A stretch of DNA of 64,000 nt, taken from contig OZ020268.1 in NCBI GenBank assembly GCA_963971225.1, positions 12,377,032 to 12,441,031 on the forward strand. The letters are read 5' to 3'. The notes under the pieces are model-generated. The model had not been told where the DNA came from and did not search any database. It saw nothing but the letters and a program-made list of their open reading frames with translations. The number at the start of each line of letters is the position of its first letter. Position 1 is the stretch's first letter. Source of the stretch: Melieria omissa (lineage: Eukaryota; Arthropoda; Insecta; Diptera; Ulidiidae). Position numbers and translations under genes: made by a program. Below are positions 47,863-59,753 of the stretch, in pieces.

Positions 47863-48273
47863 CAGTCAAACCTAAATTGGAGCGTCAGCGGCAAGCAACT
47901 GTCAAAATTGCTTCATGCCCATACAAATTGTATGGGGCAAACCGCAATTGAAACGCTCTGACGCCGAGCTATTCGAATTTCCAATTTTGACAGCGCGTTA
48001 GCAGTTAAAGTTGGCTGCGACAAACAAAAACGCCTGTGATTTTTATTTGATTTGATTTAAATTGTGAGGAATTTATTCAAATAAGAGCTAAGTTTTGCAA
48101 AATAATAATAGTTTGTTGGTTTTTTGGCAACTAAACAGATATTTTTTTTACATTTGTTTTCATTTCATGATTTTGACAATCCCAAAGCAACGCTTCAATT
48201 TCGGTATGCCGCACTGAGCGAGAGCGTTGCGTCAGAAAACGCAACGCTCAACGCTCCAATTTAGGTTTGACTG
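47863..48273. mobile_element. 411-bp MITE with TTA target duplication (PIF/Harbinger-like)
   Basis: Terminal inverted repeats CAGTCAAACCTAAATTGGAG (left) and its complement (right) continue through CGT. TTA lies on both sides (47860-47862 and 48274-48276), whereas the uninterrupted sister copy near 29527 has TTA once (CCTTAGCC in the same orientation). The 3-bp TWA duplication is characteristic of PIF/Harbinger (Tourist-type) MITEs. The interior includes a near-palindromic GCGTTGCGTCAGAAAACGCAA. Non-coding. Confidence 0.88.
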
Positions 48274-48681
48274 TTAGCCTTTCCAGCGATATACAAATTG
48301 TCCAAATCAGAGATTTGAGGAAGTTGCTGACGGTGAAAGTTGTAAAAAAGTGAATTTTTCGACCAATTTAAAAAACCATAAATTTTCGAATGGTTTTTTT
48401 ATAGATAAAATAAATTATCTCCTCTGGTTTAAAAATCTAAGATGAAATATATATTATTTGAGCTAATATTCGCCTAACATCAGTAGAATTGAAAGAAAAA
48501 ATGACAAAGTTATGATGCACTGATTGAAAACACCAACTTTACATTTATTACACCGTGCGAAACAATTTTTGTTTTGCCGAGACCCATCCAAATGATATCG
48601 ACGTGAAAGTAGAGATTATTTATAGTATCCTGGAATAGTCAGTTTTTCATTTTTCATTTTCTGACCCAAGTACTTTTTTAA

Positions 48682-49408
48682 GGGGGTCTTACTATGTAAC
48701 AGTTTCAAAAAATCGATTTTTTTTTTAATTTTTTTCATCTAAATAGTGTTAGGAATACGCTGGTAAAAGGATTTAACTGTGGACGGGCTCGTTTGGCAGT
48801 GACAGGGCATTTTTCACGGTCACGCGCGGTCGTTTTGTACTACGTTGTCAATCTTTAAACGTGTTTTTCCGAAAGTCATCTTTTTAGAGGTGGGGTTAAC
48901 GTTTTCGGAAAATCTACCTGACCGATCTTGTCATACTAAACATTTTTATTATCAAAAAACATGTCACAACAGATAGACGAGAGGTTTTTTTGAAATTCTT
49001 GTCCAAAAATTTTTAACAGCCTTGAATAGCAGAAAAAAAATGCAAACAAAAATTTATTTTTTTCAAAATTCTATTACTATAAGAATTGTTTGAAATTTTT
49101 GAAAAAGCTCGTGTCTATCCATAGCCAAGGCGATGAGAAAAATAAATTTTAAAGGTTTTTTGGTTTCAGATCATCTGATCGGTCAAAATCGTTCACCCCG
49201 TGCGCCCTGGACACTTTTGACGAGGACGCAGTGAAGGACGTGTAACGGTCACATACGTCATTTTTATGTAAAACCAAAAAAACTATGTAAAGTTCAATAA
49301 TGAATGATAACATTACAAAAAACTGCTTCCCGAAATCATTTGTAGTTTTCTAGTAATCAATTTTTGAATATAGCGCTCGGAAATGAGGTATTACATAGTA
49401 AGACCTCC
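48682..49408. mobile_element. 727-bp TTAA-flanked inverted-repeat element
   Basis: TTAA flanks it at 48678-48681 and 49409-49412; the sister copy of the host repeat has TTTTTAAAGG uninterrupted. The ends are GGGGGTCTTACTATGTAA and, inverted, GGAGGTCTTACTATGTAA. It is similar in size, target and internal layout to 40110-40862. No coding capacity. Confidence 0.85.
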
Positions 49409-49500
49409 TTAAAGGACTTTAAAATTTTAAGGACATACACATTTCAAATATTTTTTTATACGTGTAATACATTTAATACTCGATTTGACAGACAAACGAA

Positions 49501-52500
49501 AGGTTAGGTTAGGTTATGCTATCCGCCAAATAGTTCACTCATAGACCCAATACAGTCTTTAGCAGTGGATTGCAATAAATAAGGATAAATATGCTTGAAA
49601 CCTTGTTACTAATTCTCATCATATTTTTGACCCTTTAGAACCAAAAACAAAACTACTGCATCTGTAATTATAGACTTATTTGAAGCATATGGACCCAACC
49701 TTTTTAAAAATCGTTTGCCCCCTTTTGTCCTTAAATTATTATGAACGCAATGGTTAGGCTTTGCATACCTCATTAAAGGGGCGTGGCTGGTAGCACTTAA
49801 GCATTTTGCACTAGACTTATTGCTAAAGTTGCGCACATTAAAAGCATTAAACCAAATTTCCGCACTTTGCGCATTTGGTGGCAAGAATCTGGACGAAACA
49901 ATGGCGGCAATTTGAATTATTTTCCCTGTTGCGCGCAAACAGAAACGAATTATTACAACGGCAACGCGAAACGGCGGGCGGGCGAGCGGCAAACGACGAA
50001 TAGACCAATCTCGTCACATCACCTGCCAGTCAAATGCCGCACCACCGCTCACTCGCATCGCGATTCCACAAGTGACGACAGCAGCACCGGTGCCTAATGA
50101 GTTTCTTGCTGTATTGTTCCGGCAATTTGTTGTTGTTGCTGTTGCTGTTGCACATCAAATTACAAAATTAAAAATGGAGAACAGCGCACAGCGCACTGCA
50201 GCCAACAACAGCGACAGCAACACAATGCACACCGACAACCGAAAACAATATTCATAATTTTAATGAAAAGCGCAGGGAGCTGCTTTCCGCTTTTCGCTTC
50301 GCGCTGTTTGCCGCTCGCGTTCTCGTTTATGATTGGCTTCAATTGTGAACGCTGAATCCACCACTGCCGCTCCGCCTATAGCGGCCTAACAACAACAACA
50401 ACAAACAGCACAACAAAAACAACATGTCGAGCAACAATAATAACAACAACAGCAAAAGCAACACCACACAACACAGTTGCTGCCGTCGCTGAAATAATAA
50501 ATAAATATAATTTTGGCGCAAGCGCTGGCCCCCCCACCCATCCGCCGGCGTGCCGGCGACACTGCGCAAGGATAGCAGCAGCAGCAACAGCACTGACAAA
50601 AACAACAATCATGCAATACAGACAGCCAGCAATGAAAGAAGCAGCGCAAAAGCTGCAACAATAAAATATTGTATGTTTGCGCGCAACAACAAATACAATG
50701 AAACAAAACGTGCAAATGAGAAAATTACATCCCTTCATTTGTTTAGCACATGCACAGCGGCACAGACACACAAACAATCGCAGCACACACACACACACCC
50801 AGGCACGACTACAATGGCATTCTCGCAACAACAGCGCCAACAGCAACTGTGCATTGCATGCAACAAGGATGTGGCGTGCACTGCTTATGTCCACACGACA
50901 AGCAACCCCACACCGCCTTGCCGCCCCGCGCTGCAGCCACACAGTACAACAAGTTTGTCTGCCCGCCCGGTTGGTATTGTAAAAGCTTAAAACTGTAAAC
51001 TACACCACCGACTGCCTGGGTGTGTTTCATTGGTGGCTTCATTTTTAAGTGCTTTTGAATTTTATTACTCACAGCTGCCGCTCGCTGCGCCACCCCCACT
51101 GCGTCCATTGTTCGACAGCTGCACGGCCCTGCCACAGCAAGGTGTTTGCCTTCGTTCGTTCGGTTGTGCATGTGCTTTAATTTAACAAGGTAAAAGCGAG
51201 AGAACAATAAACTCACACACACACAGACACACAGAGACAGTGCAGCGCACAGCGCAACCGACAGGTTGGCAGTAGACAGCACAGTCGACTCGGCGCTCAA
51301 CCGCAACTTCTCGTACACATCCTGCCGCCATTGTCGTCGTCATCATCGTTGCTGTCGTTGTTGTCGTTGTCCTCATCAGTTGGCTCATTTCTGTCAGCGT
51401 GCGTCGCCGTTGGCGGCGCTGTTGCTCAACGCAACAATTCTTGGTGCAACACGAGCATCGGAGCGAAATTGTTAAGCATTTGCAGTGAGAGCTCTGGCAG
51501 CAGCCGTGAGCGAAATATGATTCAAAATGCCGAGGATATTGCTGGAGATATAAGGAACATTGGCTATGCAAATGTGTTGCAAAAACAAACAACATCCGTT
51601 GCAAGCTTAACTAAGAGCACTAAGGCACCTAATAGTTTCTTGAAGATATTAAAAAAATAAATTTGTTTACATTAATTTTCATACACCTGAAAAGGAGAAG
51701 ACTGCCATCTCCAATTCAAACTCACGTAAGATGTGATGGGACTTCCCTTCCTTGGCCTTTAATGAATGCATTGATAGATTAAATAAAAAATAATGGGTTA
51801 AGAATTATATGGAGAAATATATCGAAGAAGAACTGTGAAGCATGGCATATTTTCTGCTGGGGTTTATCTTTAACGATCGTTGCTCGAGAAGCCAATACCA
51901 CAAATGTTGACTACAGAAACGTAAAGATGGGTAATTCTACCAATAACCTAAACAACAAATTTTGTTCAATAATATTTTTATAGTGTCTTTATGCTTGTTT
52001 TAGGTATTAAAAAATAACAAAGAATCACTTAAATTCAAAATCAACGGAGCTTTCCCTTGGGTAATGAAGTTCTTGGGTCAGTGGCTCACACACGATTTCA
52101 TTTGGAGGTGGGAGTTGCGTACAACTTCTGAGCCAAATACCATTCAAAACCATATTTTATACTAGCAATTTTTTTTAGGCACTGCTGCGAACAGAATTGT
52201 AGCTATTGTACTTATTCGAAGTAGGTAGCAACTGGTTGACCTCTGTTGAATCCTTGGCGATACTAGATAGAGATCTATTTGTTTATTTGGTTGTAATAAG
52301 GTTCACTAAATGCTTTGGTGAACTCATTGCATCAAGCAACAGTTAGTCATTAAAACTAAAAATTAAACTGCAATTCGCAGCACACGCTCCTGAAGTATCT
52401 AAACCACGTGCTACCACAATGCCAAAACTCTGCAGAGAGCGAATCATAAACAAATTATTGTGCACTTACATATTCGATAAAAACACGAAGAACGCAAGGA

Positions 52501-53026
52501 CATGCCGAGTGTCAGTAGCCGAACCAGAGAGCAACGCAGACTTGCGAGAAATTGCGCCAAAAAAACACTAAAGCACTGGAAGAGTAAAATCTCTACATGA
52601 AAATTTGTGAGAAAAAAGTTGCATCCTGCGAATTAACATGCGTGCGACGCTCTTTTTCAAATCAGCTCGTAATTTGTTGGCAGTTACGAAAAGAACAACA
52701 ACTGCATGCAACAACAATGCGATTGTGAATGTGCATAGCTGGTGCTACTAATTATCTCACCCTCATTATCCTTCTCGGCAAGCAGTATCGAGGTGGTGGG
52801 TGCAACAGCAACAGCAACGTCCACGGCCGCATGCAAATGAGGACCAAAACGGATATATTCGCACTGGCTGTGCAAAATAAAAGCCCAGCGCAAGGCGCAG
52901 GATGCGCACAGTCGTTGCACGAACGTGCAACATTCAGCAACTTCGCGTGGCGTTGGCACTTGCGGCGGCAACAATTGTCGGCCGTTACAGTCGGACTTGC
53001 AGTTTAAGTTTGAAAACGTTTTCGAA
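49501..53026. other. Gene-free upstream region of the homeobox gene, triplet-repeat rich
   Basis: CAACAA/CAGCAG and GTCGTCGTT/TTGTTGTTG patches cluster at 50120-50230, 50390-50620, 50790-50870 and 51330-51420, with a CA run at about 50780-50796 and 51215-51235. Open frames there run on both strands and are low-complexity. The 5' exon(s) and promoter of the homeobox gene probably lie in 52.3-53.0 kb, but no diagnostic motif is seen. Confidence 0.4.
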
Positions 53027-56000
53027 ATGGCTGGTCCATTTCTGTCGCCATTACCCGGTGACCTGCTGACGGAGTACATGTTCGGTCGTCGCCGTCAGCG
53101 ACGCAATCGCACAACGTTCACGCCGCAACAGTTGCAGGAGCTGGAAGCACTCTTCCAAAAAACCCACTATCCGGATGTGTTCCTACGCGAGGAAGTGGCG
53201 CTTCGCATAAGTCTGAGTGAAGCGCGCGTGCAGGTGAACAACTCGCGTACAACAGTGAAACATTAAAAATGGTTTTATTGTGGCAAATTTAAAAACATTG
53301 TGAAAAAAAAACTAAAAGAGAGAAATCATAAGTTACACATAGTTTAAAAAATTACAAGCTAAAAGCATAAAACACTTAAAAATTTCATGAAGATCATAAA
53401 AATATAAACATAAATAAAAAACCTCAAAAACGCCTTTGAACACATTTCGGACTGCAATCGAAAAAAGTAAAAACAATTAGTAAAATTTTAAATTTTCAAA
53501 TAAATATTAAAATTTAGAGTTTGCTGCAATAGAGAAGCTGCAAAAGACTCAATAATAAATGTAATAAAATAAATAAATATTTAAATATGTACTGCCATTT
53601 TCTTATTTTGAGGCATTTTAATAACCAGTGTGCAATTTTGCCCATAATTGTATACTAAAGAAAAATGGGCGCAATGGCCCTTACATAACTCTATAAAAAA
53701 ACTCTATAAGAAACTCTATAAAATTTACATAACCCAACAGAAACTCTATAAAATTTAGTTGTTTACGAGTTCAAAATATGTATTCGCTGCAAAACCCAAA
53801 CCAATAGTTTCGTTTCTATAAATTAATAAAGATGATCTCATATCAAATATGGATTTGAGTTGATAAAAGTGCAATAAAAAACATAGTCAAAATCATTCCT
53901 GTTTTACAACTTTCCTCAAGTTTCAAGCAGACTTAATTGAATAAACTCTGAGCTGGACATAAAGCGAAACTAATGCCGGATATTTTGCAAATAACTTTAT
54001 ATATATCATATAAACCTTCAAAGAAGGCGACGGATTATGTTAATACTCCAAATCCAGCTGGCCGAACACTGCCATATCGATTTGACTCCCAATATGTTAT
54101 ATATGCATATCCCTATAAAAAAAATACAGTACTTTTCGCTTAAAGCGAACTTGGAGGGACCGGGCAAAATGGTTCGTTTTAACCGAAAGTTCGCTTTAAA
54201 AGGTTCGTTTTAAACGGGTTCGTTATAAGCGAAAAGCACTGTACATTAAAAAATCTTAAAATAAATAAAAATATTTTATAAATAATTGGCAAATTTTTCC
54301 AATCCAAGTTTTGTTGGTAGAGACTTTGTACTTAACTAATTTAAGCCGGGTACCAGTTCTGCCCATACGATTTTGATAAAATTTCATACACGACTTGGAA
54401 TTGACCCAAAATGATCAGAAAATTTCAGCTTTCTATCTCTGCACGTTGCTGAGATAATCATTGGGTATTTTGTACCTATTCGGCAGCAATGGTAGCTTTT
54501 TTCCATACTTTTTGAAGTGATCAGCTAAACACGTGAACAAAAGTTGTATTGTTTACAGATGAGTTAGGAGGCAAATTTTTGTGAAGTTCTAAGGCCACTA
54601 CGTTTCGCCTCATTTTCCACCTACGGAAAATTCACAATTTTTGGAGTCTGGTAACTCTAGCTAGATGTCCCATCCCTATCAATAATTTTGAGATATCGCT
54701 ACCACGAACTTTTCTGTGATTTTTTTAAAAAGTCAATTTTTATGGGTAAATTTTTACCCATTCGGCAACAATGGGTTAAATTAACACATGGAATTTATAA
54801 AATGACAGCAAACAAGTCTAAAAGTTTTGAATACAAATAATTTACCCTCAGAAAGTTACTAAAGACGCCAAAGGAGTACATCGCCATTAGAAAACATCGT
54901 TTTTTAAAACCGACTGAGTTATTATTTAAAATTAAACATCGAGCTTACTTAATTTCAAAATCATTTAAGTTTAATTTTGTTAAATTTAATTTTTTTAATA
55001 ATTAAATATTTTAAGAATCAATTGTTCATTTTTTATTATGTAAAAGGTGTTTTAATTTTCTAAATATTCACAGACTTAAAGAAACATTTACAAATTCTAA
55101 ATTACGTAAAATTGTCCAAATCAGTTCGAAAGTTCAATGCAAAGCAAGTTTGCAACTGTGCTGTGAAAGGAAAATGTATCTGACAATAATTTTACTAAAA
55201 CTTTTAAAGATTTTCTCTTAAATTCTATCTAGAACTAAAACATGGGTTTTCCCTGGCAGGTCGACCTGCACGAATTTAGCTATTTTCACGAATTTCGTTA
55301 TTAACAGTGTCGAACATGGAGTGCAGGTGGATGCTTTATATACCGACTTTGTAAAGGCATTTGATAGTTTGAACCACGGACTGCTACTTGCAAAGTTAGA
55401 AAGACTTGGCATTCACTCGTGTGCGCTAGCCTGGTTGGAGTCCTACCTAACTAATAGGCAGCTTGTTGTAAGGGTTGGCCAAGGTATCTCCCAACCAATT
55501 GTTGTTACATCTGGTGTTCCGCAGGGAAGCCATTTGGGACCCCTGCTTTTTTCAATTTTTATCAACGACATCGCGTTGGTTTTGAGATCTTGTCATGTCT
55601 TAATGTATGCTGATGACTTAAAAATCTATCGCAGCATTGCAATTTGGTGTGACCAGTTTGAGCTACAGCTGGACATAAATAACCTAATATCCTGGTGTGA
55701 CAAGAATGGTTTGCGGCTAAATTTCGCCAAGTGTTGCATAATAACGTTCTCGCGGAATAATGCTCCTTTGACTTGCGATTACACATATAACAGCAGTAAC
55801 ACATTTACTCGCAAGGACGTTGTCAAAGATTTAGGGGTGTACCTCGACTCTAAGCTTAGATTCGACTTTCATAGGGAATATGTAGTTTCCTCAGCTAATT
55901 CTAAACTGGGTTTTTTAATGCGAAATTCGAAGGACTTTAAAGATCCACTAACTCTTAAGAGCCTTTTCGCAAGTTTGGTTAGGTCTATTCTAGAGTACGC

Positions 56001-56481
56001 ATGTATTATATGGGATCCCAATTTTGAGGCTCACATAATCAGATTAGAGAGAGTTCAAAGACGTTTCACCCGTTTTGCTCTTCGCCGCTTATACTCAATT
56101 GAATCTATGCCTTCCTACGAACTTAGATGCCGAATTTTAAGCCTACAAAGTCTCGAGTGCAGAAGAAAAATGCTCGGTATTCTATTTATTAAAGATATCT
56201 GCGACTATAAGACTGATTCGCCGGAACTGCTAATGCTTCTGCCTTTTTTTGTGCCAGGAAGAGCGTTAAGAGAAAAGTATATTTTTTATAGTGCGGTCCA
56301 TAGAACCAAGTATGGAAAAAATGAACCGATTCATAAGTTTACATGTCTTTGCAACACTGTCAGTAAATATGTCGACATGGATGCTGGCCGTATGCTCTTT
56401 AAAAAGGAGCTAATTAATTATTTTATTTTTCATTAGATGTAAGTTACTTTTGTAATCTGTGAGGGCTAAGCCCGGTAGATG

Positions 56482-56512
<31 letters not shown>

Positions 56513-57367
56513 AAATACCCATATATTTTTAATGAATATAACAATAATTCACTTTATTGTACTTTTAATTAACAGTTAATTCTTTTACATGAACACTTTT
56601 CACATAATTGTTGCGCGTTTTTTCGCAGGTTTGGTTTCAAAATCGCAGAGCAAAGTGGCGCAAGCAGGCGCGACTCCAACTGCTACAGGACGCCTGGCGT
56701 ATGCGCTGTCTGAGCCTGGGCACTCCGCCCGTTTTGGCCGCTGGTAAGCACACCAACACACAGTTCACCTGACAAATCATATTAATCAACATCTCCTCCT
56801 CCTGTCCCAACAGGTAGCCGAATACCCGGCATGAACGGCGGCCTCGAGCAATTGCCGGAGAACCTCTCCAATGTTCAGGCAAAAGATGCGCTCATGGCAG
56901 CGCAAGAAGCTGCTCTCGCCGGCGCTGCAACGCCAAACACACAAACCACAAGCAACGAGTTTACCATGATGCACCCGGCGTTTCAACAGCAACAGCAGCC
57001 ACAACCGAAGGCCGCCGATGGCAATGAGAAAGCGAAAAGCGAGGAACACGGGAAGCTGCTGAACGGATGCGAGAAAACCTACACGGAACTGAAATTGTAC
57101 AAAGATCAGCACGGACACAGTCTGGGCGAGGCAATGCACACACACCCACACATGCACATGGGCGACATGGCCAACGCCGGCATGATGGCGGGCATGGAAC
57201 ACGGATCGGACGAGGGCAGCGACGATTCCGACTCGGAGGAAATCGATCTGACATCGGGCGCGTGCATTGACTTCTCCAGCAACAAGCACCAGCAGCAACA
57301 ACAACCACAACAATCGCAGCAACAACAGCAGACGATCGGTGCAGCCACAAGCAACGGTATTCATTAG
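53027..57367 (+). CDS. Paired-like (Q50) homeodomain transcription factor, CG11294 orthologue
   Basis: Nuclear DNA-binding protein of 291 residues. Exons: 53027-53233, 56629-56743 and 56814-57367 (876 bases). ATG 53027 is the first in frame; an additional upstream exon cannot be excluded. The homeodomain spans residues 24-83 ([19 protein letters not shown], then [20 protein letters not shown]) with Gln at homeodomain position 50. Intron 1 (3395 bases) falls exactly between homeodomain codons 46 and 47, a conserved intron site of paired-class genes. The C-terminus has Gln-rich runs, a His/Met stretch ([10 protein letters not shown]) and an acidic [11 protein letters not shown] patch. I see no OAR domain or paired domain. 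The homeodomain and its C-terminal extension [14 protein letters not shown] resemble D. melanogaster CG11294 as I remember it; the class is firm, the orthology moderate. It is followed head-to-tail by Ppt1. Confidence 0.92.
54127..54241. mobile_element. 115-bp pogo-like MITE in the homeobox intron
   Basis: The ends are CAGTACTTTTCGCTTA and, inverted, CAGTGCTTTTCGCTTA, flanked by TA (54125-54126 and 54242-54243). Drosophila pogo ends also begin CAGTA..TTCGCTTA. Five TTCGTT/TTCGCTTTAA motifs occur inside. Non-coding. Confidence 0.82.
55205..56512 (+). mobile_element. 5'-truncated Jockey-like LINE in the homeobox intron
   Basis: The open frame 55321-56436 continues upstream to about 55250 ([16 protein letters not shown]). 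It encodes most of a reverse transcriptase: [31 protein letters not shown], the catalytic YADD, and [12 protein letters not shown], followed by the C-terminal thumb region ([11 protein letters not shown]) and a stop at 56434. The 3' UTR ends in a (TAAA)n tail at 56484-56513. Endonuclease and ORF1 are missing. The remaining frame is unbroken, so insertion was recent. It lies in the sense orientation in intron 1 of the homeobox gene. Jockey-type clade is judged from RT motifs. Confidence 0.9.
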
Positions 57368-58249
57368 TGCAAAATTACTGTGTGCCGGGTTAGTTTGCAA
57401 TATTTGTAAGTGTACATAGCAACTTGTATGTAAATAGTTATATCACAATAAATTCAAACAATTGAATAAGTCTCAATCGTACGGAGAGTTTTATGTAAAG
57501 GACGAATAAGAGGTTAAGAAGGTTGGTTCTGTACTGAGGAGTCAGTAGTGGTTTCAGGTGTGGTAAGTGGTGTGTGTGGTGGTATTTATTAATGAAAATT
57601 ATTATATCTTGATAAAAAAGTTGCTAGTAATTGCTTGTGGCTTTGAAAAACAACAATGACAGGCACCGGAAATAACAGTTATATTTGAAAAAATTACTAT
57701 GAAGGACCAAATAAAATATACCAATACACTTCTTTTCGCACCGAGATTCAAACCTCGCTCAAAAATTGTATTTTGTTTATAGAAAAAATAAGAATTATAG
57801 AAGAATTATGTATATAGAAAAATAAATAATAAAAATAATTTTTAAAAAAAGAATATTTTTTTTTATAATTAAAAAAATCCTTTAAAAAATCCTTTATTAT
57901 TATTGATATTTTTCTTAGTAGTGCACAAACAACAGTTTTTTTCGATTCCTATTGTAATTGTCCTATGATAACTATTATTGGTGACTTTTTTTGAAAAAGT
58001 CATCAATAAAAATCACTAAATGCTTTTTATTTATAAACGTCATCAATAAAATTCTTTCAGTGACTTTAGTAAATATAAAAAGTTATGAAAGTTGTTTAGT
58101 TTCATTTTAAATTTTAACTCAAAAATACCATAAGTTTTGAAATGGGCAGCCCTGGTGATGACTGTTTTGTTTTGGTATGAATACAACCCTGTCCGGCATA
58201 ACAAAGGATTTTTTCAATCGGCGGCATAAATTTTAATTTGTTTTTCAAA
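57368..58249. other. Intergenic interval, homeobox gene to Ppt1
   Basis: The 3' UTR of the homeobox gene ends after the signal at 57447. The remaining 800 bases are AT-rich; a GTGACTTT(T/A)..AATAAA phrase is repeated near 57980 and 58060. The Ppt1 promoter should lie just before 58250; no TATA box is seen. Confidence 0.4.
57447..57452 (+). terminator. Poly(A) signal of the homeobox gene
   Basis: AATAAA about 80 bases after the stop codon at 57367, in the expected place and orientation. Confidence 0.65.
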
Positions 58250-59753
58250 ATGTTTTCAATTTTGCTGCTTATCATGACAATTTCTGGAGTTGTGCTGCCA
58301 GAGACGGCAGATCCACTGCCCGTCGTAATGTGGCATGGCATGGGTAAGTTTCAGTGTTTTCGTTTGACCTTTGCCCAGACTTATTCTGCGCGTTTCTACC
58401 TTACAGGTGATAGCTGCTGCTTTCCATTCAGCCTGGGCTCCGTCAAGAAACTCATAGAGGAGCACACCAATGGCACTTACGTGCTATCGCTGAAAATCGG
58501 CGGCAACGTGGTGCTCGACTACGAGAGCGGTTTCTTTATACATCCCAACAAACAAGTGGACTACGTGTGCCAAAAACTGGCGAAAAATCCCAAACTGAAG
58601 AATGGCTACAATGCTATCGGCTTCTCGCAGGGTGGACAATTCTTGTGCGTATTTCCACACATAGTAGACTGCGGTGCAAGAAATAACCTGTTGTGTTTGG
58701 TGTAGGCGCGCAGTGGCGCAACGTTGTCCCAGCCCCCCTATGAAGGTCCTCATCTCGTTGGGCGGTCAGCACCAAGGCGTTTTTGGTTTGCCGCGTTGCG
58801 ATTCACTGTCGGCCAAAACCTGCGAATATATACGGAAAGCGCTGCATTATGCTGCTTACGAGGAGTGAGTAGTGGTCCGGCGGCGCATTCACCACTTCAC
58901 ATTGAAGTCATATTTTTGCTTGCAGATGGGTACAGCGCGATCTAGTGCAAGCCACCTACTGGCATGATCCACTGCGCGAATCCGAGTATCGTTCGAAGAG
59001 CACCTTCCTCAGTGAAATTAACAATGAGTGGTTTATCAATGAGCGCTACGTTGACAATTTGAACCAACTGGAAAAGTATGCGTTGTGCTTTCAAATAAAC
59101 GCTAATATTGGTAAATTCAATATTTTGCAGATTTGTAATGGTAAAGTTTTTGAATGACACCATTGTGCAGCCCAAAGAATCGCAGTGGTTTGAATTCTAT
59201 AAGCCTGGACAGGATAAAATCATAGTGCCACTGAAGCAAAGTAGTGCATATGATGCTGTAAGTGTTTGAAAAGTGATTTAAAGTGTTGATTTGTGTAGAA
59301 CAGCAGTTAGGACATCTTTCGGCGCACAGTTTAACCCTTTCCGACATGAAAATAAACCCGTTCTGTATGAATTGTATGGGCTGTAGTCCAATATATTGGA
59401 CATTGTGACTGAAAGGGTTAATTGATACGCCTTTAATAGCTTAATGAGAGTTTTGAACAGCCGTGCAGCGTTTACTCTTTACGATTGTTAACCATTAAAT
59501 TGATGAGCATAACTTTGCTATATTTCTTACCAATTAAAAAATAAATAAATTAATAATTAATTAACATTATTATTATTTATATCCCAGCTATTCCCAGCGA
59601 TTTAACAATCTTCATATCTCACATTTTCAGATTGGTCTACATCGTATGGACAACGATGGCAAATTGCAATTTCTTGCAGTCGAAGGTGACCACTTGCAGC
59701 TTACCAAAGAGTGGTTTATTAAAGTGCTGATACCATTACTCTTACGCTCCTAA
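58250..59753 (+). CDS. Ppt1: Palmitoyl-protein thioesterase 1
   Basis: Lysosomal enzyme that removes thioester-linked fatty acids from proteins; loss of the human enzyme causes infantile neuronal ceroid lipofuscinosis. Six exons: 58250-58343, 58407-58644, 58706-58864, 58926-59075, 59131-59257 and 59631-59753; 891 bases, 296 residues, close to the family's usual length of about 300. The start at 58250 is the first ATG of the frame and opens a signal peptide ([14 protein letters not shown]). The catalytic triad is intact: Ser105 in [10 protein letters not shown], Asp223 in FLNDTIV and His277 in [31 protein letters not shown] and QATYWHDP are family hallmarks. Intron 5 (373 bases) carries a tiny TTAA-flanked MITE. 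It lies head-to-tail behind the homeobox gene and converges on the MYCBPAP-like gene. Confidence 0.97.
59335..59417. mobile_element. 83-bp TTAA-flanked MITE in Ppt1 intron 5
   Basis: TTAA lies at 59331-59334 and 59418-59421. The ends are CCCTTTCCGACATG and, inverted, CCCTTTCAGTCACAATG. The inside has complementary phrases around CCCATACAATTC. piggyBac-type ends and target; non-coding. Confidence 0.68.

Larger units (their letters stand above)
47640..49500 (-). mobile_element. Second, inverted copy of the 28856-29850 repeat, split by two insertions
   Basis: In reverse complement this matches about 29070-29745: TAAAAGTGTTT, GGGCCGATGAACACTAAACT, GAAGCGTTTTCGAAAAATC, ATATCTCGTAAACGAATCAT and others in the same order. 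Two inverted-repeat elements (47863-48273 and 48682-49408) interrupt it at points where the other copy is continuous. Terminal repeats of the host element are not visible here, so this copy is truncated. Confidence 0.75.
53234..56628 (+). other. Intron 1 of the homeobox gene
   Basis: GT-AG intron (CAG|GTGAAC ... TTTTTCGCAG|GT). Besides the LINE and pogo MITE it holds AT-rich sequence and, at about 54340-54780, two phrases with ATTCGGCA(G/A)CAATGG and TTTT(T/A)ACC that look like an older repeat ending near TTAA at 54775. Confidence 0.85.

Noticed and set aside
49502..49516. GGTTAGGTTAGGTTA, resembling insect telomere repeat
   Set aside because: Only about two and a half copies in an interstitial position; not a telomere.
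50376..50942. 188-codon minus-strand frame rich in Cys, Val and Leu
   Set aside because: It is the antisense of CAA/CAG repeats, with no domain and competing frames in all registers.
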